Shown one piece after another: positions 24,301 to 36,300 of a stretch of 64,000 bases of DNA (position 1 is the stretch's first letter; the number at the start of each line of letters is the position of its first letter). A program made the translations under genes and the position numbers. Source of the stretch: Serripes groenlandicus. Lineage: Eukaryota > Mollusca > Bivalvia > Cardiida > Cardiidae. The stretch is taken from contig JASEVX010000005.1 of the NCBI GenBank assembly GCA_031761405.1, positions 6,407,724 to 6,471,723 on the forward strand. Direction: 5' to 3'. Under the pieces are notes generated by a model. It saw only the letters and a list, made by a program, of their open reading frames with translations. It did no database searches and was not told the origin of the DNA.

Positions 24301-27300
24301 ATATATATATCATTATAAAGTATTTACACTTGTCATCAATTAACCCTTTCCCTTTTACGACAATTCTGAAGCAGAAGACTTTGAACATATTTTGCCAAAA
24401 AATAAAAGAAAATCTCTATAATTGAGAGGATAACCTATGACTCTAAGTGGAAAACATTGTGGCAAAAGGAGAAATTCCTTGTTTTGAGCAATTTCTCCTT
24501 TTGTCACTATGTTTTCAAAAAGCTGTCTGCTGAAGAGGCGTCAGAAAGCGTCTATATGAGGGAAATGGAACAAAGAAGCTAGTAGGACCAACTAGTAACA
24601 TACATCAATGAAGGTGAGTTGCTGACGCAACTTTGTGCTAGGGCATTAAAACAAAGAAGATGTTCAAAACCAACAATTTCTCCAATTCCCTCTTTTTATC
24701 TCTATATCAAACTAGAATGGAGCATGTGTGTCACCTGCTGGGGCCTTGTCAGAAAATTTTAATTTTTGACAGAAAAGGGGCAATAACTCTGATATAAAAA
24801 CTATTTGGATTATCCCCCTGTTGTGAAGCCATCACAAAGATTGATATAAACATTTGTCAGAAGTTTCAATCCAATCCTTTGAGTAGAAAAAAAGTAATTT
24901 GAAAAAGTAATTTGAAAATTTAAATTTTTGATAGAAAAGGGGCAATAACTCGATATAAAAAAATATTTGGATTATCCCCCTTTTGTGAACCAATCACACA
25001 CGTTGATATAAACATATGTCATAAGTTTCAATGTAATCCTTTGAGTAGAAAAAAAGTTATTTGAAAACGTGACGACAGACGGATGGACAGACAGACGCCG
25101 GACAAAAAAAAAAGTAATCCCTAAGTGCCTACCATGCTACGCAGGTGACACAATAAAACTACCAGTTTTTAAGATGTAATAATTTTTCCTCAGATGATTT
25201 TAAAGCCCATGCATGATAAGGTAAACATTTAACCCTTTCCCTCATATAGATGCTTTCTGACGCCTCTGTAGCAGACGGCTTTTTGAAAACATAGTGACAA
25301 AAGAAGAAATTGCTCAAAACAAGCAATTTCTTCTTTTGTCACAATGTTTTCCACTTTTAGTCATAGGTTAACCATTCAATTATAGAGATTTTCTTTTTTT
25401 TGACAAAATATGTTCAAAGTCGTCTGCTAAAGAATTGTCGTATGAGGGAAAGGGTTAAGAAGGTAAAGAGCCCTACTTGTCAAAAGATCCTGATAACAGC
25501 ATGTGTTGTTCAAATGGATGCCATTTCACACATTGAACCTGAAACAAATAGAGAAAATACTGGTCTTTGCATTACTTGTTTTGAAGAACATGTTAGGATG
25601 ACAGTGGTACAGTGTCTGCCTCTCATATCAAAGGTCCCGGGTTCAAATCCTGTGATGAGGGGGTTCTGCCTTTGGGATTTTTTCCACACAAATAGCACAG
25701 GTACTGGTTATGTCCTTCTCCAGGAAGCAGACATTGAGCATGATTATTATAAGCTTAAAGCTTGTTTCGCAATTGATGTAAAATATATAAGTTTAAACTA
25801 AAAGATCATTTCTGTCCCCTTCTTATTACCAGTGTCTACATGTATCACAAGCTTGCATACACATTTTGACGCATCTGCAGTAGAAAGTTTTGAAATTGCT
25901 CCTAATGAACAAATACACCTTTTGCTAATATTTTTATATAAAGAGATTTTCCTAATTTTTGCTGAAATGATTTCGAAGTTGTCTGCTGCAGATTATTTTT
26001 CAAAAAGTTATTTGCAATCTTTTGCTGACCTTCAATTATAGTTGTCGGCTGTTTATTTTTTATGATTAAGCTGCCTGTATTTTTTCACACATTTCTGCTA
26101 TCTGCATAAGAGCCATTTGATTCAGATAATTATACATTTAAATTAACAATGTACATTTTAGTTTTGTATATGGTTTCTCCAAGCTGGTTTGAAAAAGGCA
26201 CCTGAGATAAAAAGACCAATATTGACAAGTGATCCCTTATTGTCACATTGCCATAACGACAGGCCACACCAAAATACATTTCACTTACTTTATCTTTATG
26301 CTTTGAGAGTGTACTGGTAACTCGGCCCTCTGTTAGGTGCCATAATAAAACAGCCACACCAACAATATATTTCACTTACTTTATCTTTATGTTTTGAGAG
26401 TGTACTGGCAACTCGGCCCTCTGTTAGGTCCCATAATAATACACACCAACAATATATTTCACTTACTTTATCTTTATGCTTTGAGAGTGTACTGGCAACC
26501 CGACCCTCTGTTAGGTCCCATAATAATATGGTCTTATCTGCTGATGCACTGGCTAGAACATGCCTGTAAAATATGGAATGATTTTTATCAGTTACGAGTA
26601 CTACTCTTTCTTAAAACTTTCCCACATACAACAAAACTGCAGCCGACGACTTTGAAAACATCTAGGCAAAAAAGTATGTCAAATCTCTATAAATGAAAGC
26701 TTAATTAGTGAAAAAAGTTGAAAATATTGTGGCAAAAGGAGAAATATTTTTTTAAAAAGTGTCAGAAAGCGTCCATATGAGGGAAAGAGTTGAAATTTCC
26801 CTAGTGTATTCAATGTTTTCATGCCTTTGAAGCCAATGATTTTTGACAACATTGTGGGAAAAAGGGATACTGCTAAAACCGCGTAATTTCTTCTTTTTCA
26901 AAAATGTTTTCATATTTATGATTTCAAACTCGGATGTTTACAGAGCAGACCACACTTGTAATGTCATATCTAATAAACAGTTAATCCTTTCCCTCATATA
27001 GAGACTTTCTGACGCCTCTGCAGCAGACGGCTTTTTGAAAATATAGTGGCAAAAGAAGAAATTGCTCAAAACGAGCAATTTCTCCTTTTTCAACAATGTT
27101 TTCCACTTTTAGTCATAGGTTATCCATTCAATTAAAGAGATATTCTATTTTTTGACAAATTCTGTTCAAAGTCGTCTGCTGCAGATTTGTTGTATGAGGG
27201 AAAGAGTTAAGGAATTCTGCTTTTCCATGATAACTATGCTATTATTAAATTGATATAACAATTTGATGAATAATTTTTATGCAGAGGTGAAAACACTTTT

Positions 27301-30300
27301 GAGCAATATCTATTGTGTTCTCAACATTTACAAAGGTTGCCTGAATGAGAAGCAAATAGACCATATTCATAGCAAAAATATAAACATATTATTGAGGCAA
27401 AGAGGCAGTGTTAGTAGTATATTATTTAGATTCAAATTCAAAATATAAAATGGGCTGAATGTATTCCTTTATATTGTTTAGTTTTTTTCATTGTTAACCC
27501 TTTCCTATCCATATGCATATTGATGAAAGCTTCTAAAAACAGAGCAAGTTCACCATAATATTTCATGATATTTTTAGGGCTATTCAATTGAGAAATTTAA
27601 AGAGGTTTCTCATATTTTTTCAAGTTGTGGGAAAGATTTAACAAATCTGCAGCAGACAACTTTGAAAACATTACGTAGAAAATCTCTATAAATGAAAGTA
27701 TGTTTATTGAGAAGAGTTGAAAACAATGTGGCAAAATGTTTTCAAAAGTTGTCTGCTGCAGATAAGTCAAAATGCGTCTGCAGGTGGGAAAGGGTTAAAA
27801 GAGCAACCAGTTTAAGCAGTACTCGCGCCATTTGTTTGGAAAAATCCCACAGTCAAAACCCGCTTGATCTTTGGTATGAGAGACCGACACTCTACCTCTG
27901 CACCACTGTCTTCCACTTTCTCCCCTTGCTACTACCTTTTCAAATCTCATCTTCTGTAGAAATGTCAAAGTACGTTTGCTTATGGGAAAGGTTTAACAAT
28001 TCATTCTTAACAATTTCTTCCTGCAACATTTTCCACTTGGTTTTAATTTCTCAACTTAAGACATCAAAGATGAGCAATTTCTACATTTGCCATAATGTTA
28101 TTAATGATTTAATTATCATTATGTTTTGCTCTGATAATAACGCCTAAAACACATTTGTTATATATGAGAAAGGGGTTAAAACTCATTTAAGTTCGATCCA
28201 ATTTACTGAAACTGACATCTAAAATATGATCTGTGTTTTAAGGGTAAATAATCTTACTTGGCATTCTTGTTCCATGAGATCCCTAAAACCGCATCTTTAT
28301 GTCCAAATGTTTCCCCTTTCTGAAAGTTTCAAATACAATGTATACACACCTGATTTCAAGGAAAATGCTCTAAAAGTGAAAATCTAAAACTTATTCATAT
28401 CCATGGACAATAACACTTTGAAATTCTATTAGTTCAACATAGAAGCTTGCTTGTCTTTCTCAAGTTAGAACAGTAATTTGGTAAGTTTACTTAGTTAACA
28501 TATAACAGTAATTTGGATGCCTTACTCAATCTAAAATGGTAATGTTATTTCCAAACTCAACTTCAAACAGTAATTTAATTGTCCAACTAAATAAAGAACA
28601 GAAATTCGATTGGCCAACTCAATAAAGAACAGTAATTTGATAGGCCAACTCAATAAAGAACAGAAATTTGATAGGTCAACTCAATAAAGATAGTTATTTG
28701 ATTGGCCAACTCAATAAAGAATAGTAATTTGATTGTCCAAAAAAGGTTTATACAGTTATTTGATTGTCCAATAAAGGTTTTTACAGTTATTTGATTGTCC
28801 AAGGTTTTAAATGCCATCTGCTGCAGATGTTTCAAAATGAGTCTGCATATGGAGATCCAGCAGAATATTTTATTAGAAGAACAGACACCTACCTTTTTCT
28901 TCTTTAATTTCTGTCCTAGTGTTGCTACAGGTTCTATACCGTTCACAACATCCAAATCCCAAATATCAATTGTAGGCTCCATCGTTCCAACTGCTATAAA
29001 GTTACCTAAAATAACAAGAACAAACAATGAATATGATCAATGCCCAAAATCACAATTAATTCTAATCATTTTAACTCTTTCAGCGCCGAATTGTTTAAAG
29101 TAGACTCTTCCATATTCAAAATCGGGCGTTTCCATTACTCATGTAATCAAAGTTTGGACAATTTTGATAATTAATAGGCAAACAATGCTGATTTCAGGTG
29201 AGACAGCTCGTTATGAGCTGACTCACCTGAATCAGTATTGTTTGCAAAAACCTCAATATTGCCTTTGGCGCTGAAAGGGTTAAACTATTACCAAAAATAG
29301 AAAAATCTTTGACAACTCTGAAGCAAATGATGTTTAATTATTATAGAACAAGAGGGCCATGATGGCCCTGGATCGCTCACATTAATTATGCAACGTGATT
29401 TGTCATGCCTACCACAATATCTTGTCACCTAAGGAACATTTCTACAAAATTATTTGGAAATTGGCCAGATACATTTAGAGAAGAAGATTTTTAAAGTTTT
29501 CACTTTAGCCATATAAAGCAAAACGGTCCTGCCCTCTGGTTGCCATGTTTTTCGACTAATGAACATGGCTTGACAGAATCTGAAAGAGGGTCACCCAACG
29601 ACCATTTATACATATTTTTTTTTGAAAACAGAGAGATTCAATTGGAGAGGAAGATTTTTAAGGTTTTCACTATAGCAATATTTTAAAAGCAAAACAACCC
29701 GGCCCCTTCCGGCCATATTTTCTCGACCAATCAAGATAGCTTGAAGGAAACCGATAGAAGATCACCCTAGACATATTTCTACAAAATTATTTGAAAATTG
29801 ACCAACCGTTTTTGGATGAGAACCTTTTTAGCTCACCAGAGCACGTAGTGCTCAAGGTGAGTTATTGTGATCGCCTTTTGTCCGTCGTCAACATTTGCTT
29901 GTTACTACTCTAGAGGCAACATTTTGCATCCAATCTTTATGAAAGTTTATCAGAACATATATCTCCATAAACTCTAGGCCAAGTTCGAAACTGGGTCATG
30001 TGGGGTCAAAAGCTAGTTCACTAGGTCAAATTTAAAGAAAATCTTGTTAACACTCTAGAAGCCACATTTTTGGCTTGAGCATGTTGAAACTTTGTCAAAA
30101 TGTTTGTCTAAGTAATATCTAGGCCAAGTTTGAAACTAGGTCACTATGTCAAATTTAAAAAGAATCTTGTTAACACTCTGGAAGCAATATTTTTGGCTTG
30201 AGCATGTTGAAACTTTGTCAGAATTTTTGTTTTGCTGATATCTAGGCCAAGTTCGAAACTGGGTCATGTCCGGTCAAAAACTAGGTCACAAGGTCAACTT

Positions 30301-33300
30301 TAAGGAAAATCTTGTTAACACTCTTGAAGCCACATTTTTGGTTTGAGCATGATGAAACTTTGTCAGAATGTTTGTCTAAGTGATATCTAGGCCAATTCCG
30401 AAACTGGGTCATGTCTGGTCAAAAACTAGGTCACTAGGTCAAATTTAAGAAAAATCTTGTTAACACTCTGGAAGCAATGTTTTTGGCTTGAGCATGTTGA
30501 AACTTTGTCAGAACAAACACTTTAGAGATTGCATTTTTGACTTGGAACAGCTTGAAATTTTGTCAGAAAGATTGTCTTGATGATATTGCCATTGGCGCTG
30601 AAAGAGTTAAGTCTTAAAAAGCCCATTCTCAGGTGAGCGATCCAGGGCCTCATGGCCCTCTTGTTCCTTTGTTTGCAATCGAAACCAGAATTATACATGG
30701 ATAAAAACAAGAGGGCCATGAGGCCCTGGAATCGCTCACCTGAGAATGGGCTATTTAAGACATAACTCTCTCATGCTCAAGCCAAACATGTGGCTTCCAG
30801 AGTGTTAACAATATTTCCCTTAAATTTTGTCTAGTGACCTAGTTTTTGACATGACATGACCCATATTCGAACTTGGCCTAGATATCATCAGGACAAACTT
30901 TCTGATAAAGTTTCAACATGCTCAAGTTTAAAATGCGGCTTCAAGAGTGTTAACGAGATTTTCCTTAAATTTGGCCTAGTGACCTAGTTTTTGACCCAAC
31001 ATGACTCATATTCGAACTTGGCCTAGCTATTACTTAGACAAATATTCTGACAAAGTTTCAACATGCTCAAGCCAAAAATGTGGCTTCCAGAGTGTTAACA
31101 AGATTTTCCTTCAATTTGGCCTAGTGACCTACTTTTTGACCGGACATGACCCATATTCGAACTTGGCCTAGATATTATCAAGACAAACTTTCCGACAAAG
31201 TTTCAACATGGTCAAGTTTAAAATGTGGCTTCCAGAGTGTTAACAAGATTTTCCTTCAATTCGGCCTAGTGACAAAGTTTCAACATGCTCAAGCCAAAAA
31301 TGTGGCTTCCAGAGTGTTAACAAGATTTTCCTTCAATTTGGCCTAGTGACCTACTTTTTGACCGGACATGACCCATATTCGAACTTGGCCTAGATATTAT
31401 CAAGACAAACTTTCCGACAAAGTTTCAACATGGTCAAGTTTAAAATGTGGCTTCCAGAGTGTTAACAAGATTTTCCTTCAATTCGGCCTAGTGACCTAGT
31501 TTTTGACCCGACATGACCTATATTCGAACTTGGCCTAGATATCACTATGACAAACATTCTGACAAAGTTTCAACATGCTCAAGCCAAAAATGCGGCTTCA
31601 GGAGTGTTAACAAGATTTTCCTTAAATTTGACCTAGTGACCTAGCTTTTGACCCGACATGACCTATTTTCAAACTTGGCCTAGATATCACCAAGACAAAC
31701 ATTCTGACAAAGTTTCAACATGCTCAAGCCAAAAATGCGGCTTCAGGAGTGTTAACAAGATTTTCCTTAAATTTGACCTAGTGACCTAGCTTTTGACCCG
31801 ACATGACCTATTTTCGAACTTGGCCTAGATATCACCAAGACAAACATTCTGACAAAGTTTCAACATGCTCAAGCCAAAAATGCGGCTTCAGGAGTGTTAA
31901 CAAGATTTTCCTTAAATTTGACCTAGTGACCTAGGTTTTGACCCGACATGACCTATTTTCGAACTTGGCCTAGATATCACTTAGACAAACATTCTGACAA
32001 AGTTTCAACATGCTCAAGCCAAAAATGCGGCTTCAGGAGTGTTAACAAGATTTTCCTTAAATTTGACCTAGTGACCTAGATTTTGACCCCACATGACCCA
32101 GTTTCGAACTTGGCCTAGAGTTGATCGAGATATATGTTCTGATAAACTTTTATAAAGATTGGATGCAAAATGTTGCCTCTATTGAATTAACAAGCAAATG
32201 TTGACGACGGACGACGGACAAAAGGAATCACAATAACTCACCTTGAGCACTACGTGCTCTGGTGAGCTAAAAATTGAAGGAATTTTGGTGAGGACATTGA
32301 GAGAATGCTTTCTGTGAAGTTTCGTTTCATCCCAATTGACCTACTGGTTTTAGAGGAGAAAATGTTGACGCACGGATGACACACAACAAAGGGCGATCAC
32401 AATAAAAAGGTAAAAAGGATAATATTTTTTTTAGATTCATCCAAGTCTTAAAGACGAATCACTTATATTAATTAATTTGATTTTGAATCAAGTAATTATC
32501 TTATATATTTGTACTAGCAGTCACCTCTGTTAAGCAGCCAACTATGTTCAGCAGTCAAAGTCTAACTCTCCCCTGAATGGCTGCTTATGACAAGTTTGAC
32601 TTTATATATCAGTGTTTTTGCTTTCTGGTGACTTAAACACTACCTACACCAAGGTTATCAAAATATGTCAAACATTGACCACTGCTCATCATGAGATTCC
32701 AGATGATTGGACCATAAGGCCAGTGCTGTACAGCTGTATCTCAGGCTTACCTGGTTTATCTTCTGTTATATCAAAGTCTAGCCATTCAATGGTCAACGGA
32801 AACGAGGGTAACAAGAAATCATCATGCACATATAGGTGACTAAGCTCTGCATTATAAACTGGAAATAAAGAATAAATATCAGATCTTATTTCTTGTGCAT
32901 TTTCAAGTGTGTGAAATTATATTATCATCTTGTTCTATATAGTTGTTCTTGACTGTGGCCACATGGTTAACATTGGTAATTTGGAACTTGTAATCACAAG
33001 TTCGATACCTACAATGTTTTCAAAAGTCGTCTGCTGCTTTTGCTTCAAAATGCGTTTGCAGATGGGAAAGGGTTAATACTAATGTGATAAAGAACAATAT
33101 TTGTGAGATAAAACTATCTGTCTCTCCATATGATCTATGACATAATTTTTAATTTATTATACAAATTATCATTTATATGACAAACTCATGGACTAACAAA
33201 CAGAGGCTGGGATTCCAATTTACCTTTTCCTACTTGCAGATGCATTTTGACGTATGTTTAGCAAATGACATTTGCAAACACTGTGCCAACAGGAGAAATT

Positions 33301-36300
33301 GCTCAATTCAAATTTATTCTATAAATGAGTTTCTACCTAGATGTTTTCAAAGTTGTGTGCTGTATATTTGTTGTAAGTAGGAAAGGAATAAACCCCTGAC
33401 AATTTTTGCTTACGAGGTTATAATTGCCATTAATTAATGAAAAATATTACCATGTTTATTGATATAGCAAAATATTACTATGATTTTCGATAGAAAAAAT
33501 AATATAATGTTTTTCTATAGAACAAAATGTTACCATGTTTTTCAATAGAACAAAATGTTACCATGTTTTTCAATAGAACAAAAGTTTTCCATAGCCTGCC
33601 CAACAACAATTAAATTATCTGTGTCTTTTATTTCAGTATCTTCATCATCGCTGTCCATCTGTAAGTAAAGTATTAAAACAAGAGTGCCAATGGGGACTTG
33701 GATCACTCACCTGAGTTGTGCAATATGATGTGTAATGCCAACCTCAGTAACAAATTATGCGGTCAGGTAAGCTAATACAAAGGGCCCACTGCCCAGTATA
33801 GCTCCACGTGCCACATGGCCAAATAACCCTTAAGAAAACTTGAAAGTCCTTTTCAAGTAAAAAGATTTTCAAAGTTTTTCCCTAAATGTCGCTATGTTAA
33901 ACAGGTGACCCCTTGGGCGGTGCCAATTTTGAACCAAGGGACATAATATGAACAAACTTTTAAGAGGACCAGTTGACTGTTTCACACACAAAATATCTAC
34001 GCTATAGGCCTTTTGGTTTCAGAGAAGAAGATTTTTAAACTTTGACCCCAATAAACTCTTATGTAAAACAAGTGACCACCGGAACATAATTTAAACAATC
34101 TTTGTAGTGGGCCTTGAGGAACATTCCTGTGAGATTATTTTGAAATCTGTCCATTGGTGTAATAGGAGAAGTTGTTTGTGTGGAAATGTGAACAGATGAC
34201 GACAATGCCTACAGACTGTGAGTGATCACAATAGCTCATCTTGCAATTCGTGCTCAGGCGAGATAATAACAAACAGTTGTCAGTATTAGATAACTTCATT
34301 AAACATTACAGAACTCAAGCTATGGGCAGGACATCATAGCAAACAGAATGTAGTTTTTTTTTTATTGTAAATCTGAAACGCAAAAGTTAACATTTTGGTA
34401 ACAGCCAAGTTCAAGACTACATAACAATGACAGGGTCCAACAAAAACTCACCTGGAACACAGTCTATGTACTGAGGAGACATTACCCAAAACTTTCTACA
34501 TTGTTTTCAATTGTGTATAAAAAAAAAACTTCCAAATTTCTATGTATATTTCAGAAATTAGTAAAAACCCAACTTCTCAAATTTTAACTATTTCTTTCTT
34601 TTCATACACTACTTTCACCTATGCAGCAATTATATAATTAGTTTTTAAAAAAAAGCTTGATTTGTTTTTAAGATGGATGTTTTTGAAGCAGAAAACTATT
34701 TAAATACAACATCAGGGAAATAGTCACATACAAAATATATAAAATATGACTCACCCCATCCTTCAGGGTTATATATGGATCATCATTATTATCAGCATAG
34801 ACTGTCAGATTGGCTATGCCGGCCAGGGGGTTGGACACTACAATATATTATGTACATGAAAAAGAGGTAAATAGGTCTTTAACCCCCTTTCCCACATACA
34901 AGAAATCTGTAGCAGACAACTTTTAAAACACCTTGTCAAAAATGTGAGGAATCTTAATTAATGAGAGTTAAATTATCAAATAGATATGAAAATATGGTGA
35001 CAAAAGCTGAAATTGCTCACCATGAGCTATTTCACTGTTCGTCACAATGTTTTCAAAAGTCATTCGCTGCAGATGCATCAGAAAGCTTATTGGAAAGTGT
35101 TAAGTTTAAACTTATTTATTTTACATTGATTGCGAAACAAGCATTCAGCTTATATTAATCCCTCTGGATGTCTGCTTCTTAGTACTCAAAAGAATTGTCT
35201 TTGAAGGGCTATTCCCTTTTAAGTACCAACAGTTTTTCAGATTTCAGAACAAACAGTTCACATTTGTTTACAGCTCTGCATGTAAGGAGACAAATGGAAG
35301 AACATTGTATAAAAGGATCACATGTGGTCCCTCCCAGTACCCAGTTCCTTTAACCAAGGATGTCATTGTGTGAGTGACAGACGGATGTATAGACAATGGA
35401 GAAGGTATCCATAAGTGTTATCTGGCCTAGGCAAGCGACAAAAAAGCAGGAACTTCAGTCTTGCAAAAATAACAGTGAAATATTAGATGCCAAAGGACAA
35501 CATTTTTAACTTTTAAATGTCTTATCCTAATTCGATCTTTGATATAAAAATATGACATTGACCTTGAGCTAGGGTTGTGGATTCTACTGTGATTTTCTTT
35601 TATCAATGTTTAAAATGTCCCACATACAGTATATTCCTGTGTAATAACCATGGGCTACTTATCATTTGAACCAGTCCATGCAACATAACAAGAGCTGTTC
35701 GTTCGTCACAGCATGCTCGACTATTTGACCATTTGATACTATAGTCAACAGTTGTTACCGAGATAGTGGCTTGATAGTATAGAACTATAAATCAAGTTGG
35801 ATAAGTCTTGTTTGAATAGCATCAGCTGTTTTCGAGAAAAGATCTTGCATGCAAAACTTTAACCCAAATTTCTAACTTCAACATTATTCAACAATGGCCA
35901 TAAATTTTAATAAATTCAGTCAGGAGTTACCTTACCTGATTGTTTGATACCTTTAAAGACTATATTGAAGTTTTGAATCAATCCCTGAGTGGTTACTGAG
36001 ATATGCGCATGATAGTACCATGCATGCAAAACTTTAACCAATTCTTCAAAGACAAACAAGGGCCATAATTTGTACTAAATTCATACAAGAGTTATCTATC
36101 TAGACTGTCTGAAGACATGAATTAAGTGTTAAGTCAATAACATTAGTGGTTACTGAGATATATCCATGATAGTATCTTGCATGTAATACTTGAACCAAAA
36201 TTTCAGTCCAAAAAAGGCCATAATTGTGTCAAAATCTGATATAAAGTTTTGGAACTTGTCCTGCATGGTCATTTGATAATGTGCAATAAGTGTGTGAAGT

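Noticed and set aside
25400..25801. 133-codon plus-strand ORF
   Set aside because: It runs through a MITE end, the antisense of PWP1 exon 10 and a SINE, so it is chance.
26130..26375. 81-codon ORF beginning [19 protein letters not shown]
   Set aside because: It is the duplicated exon-9 end read past its donor into the intron, not a separate gene.
28795..29103. 102-codon plus-strand ORF
   Set aside because: Antisense of PWP1 exon 7 plus flanking intron.
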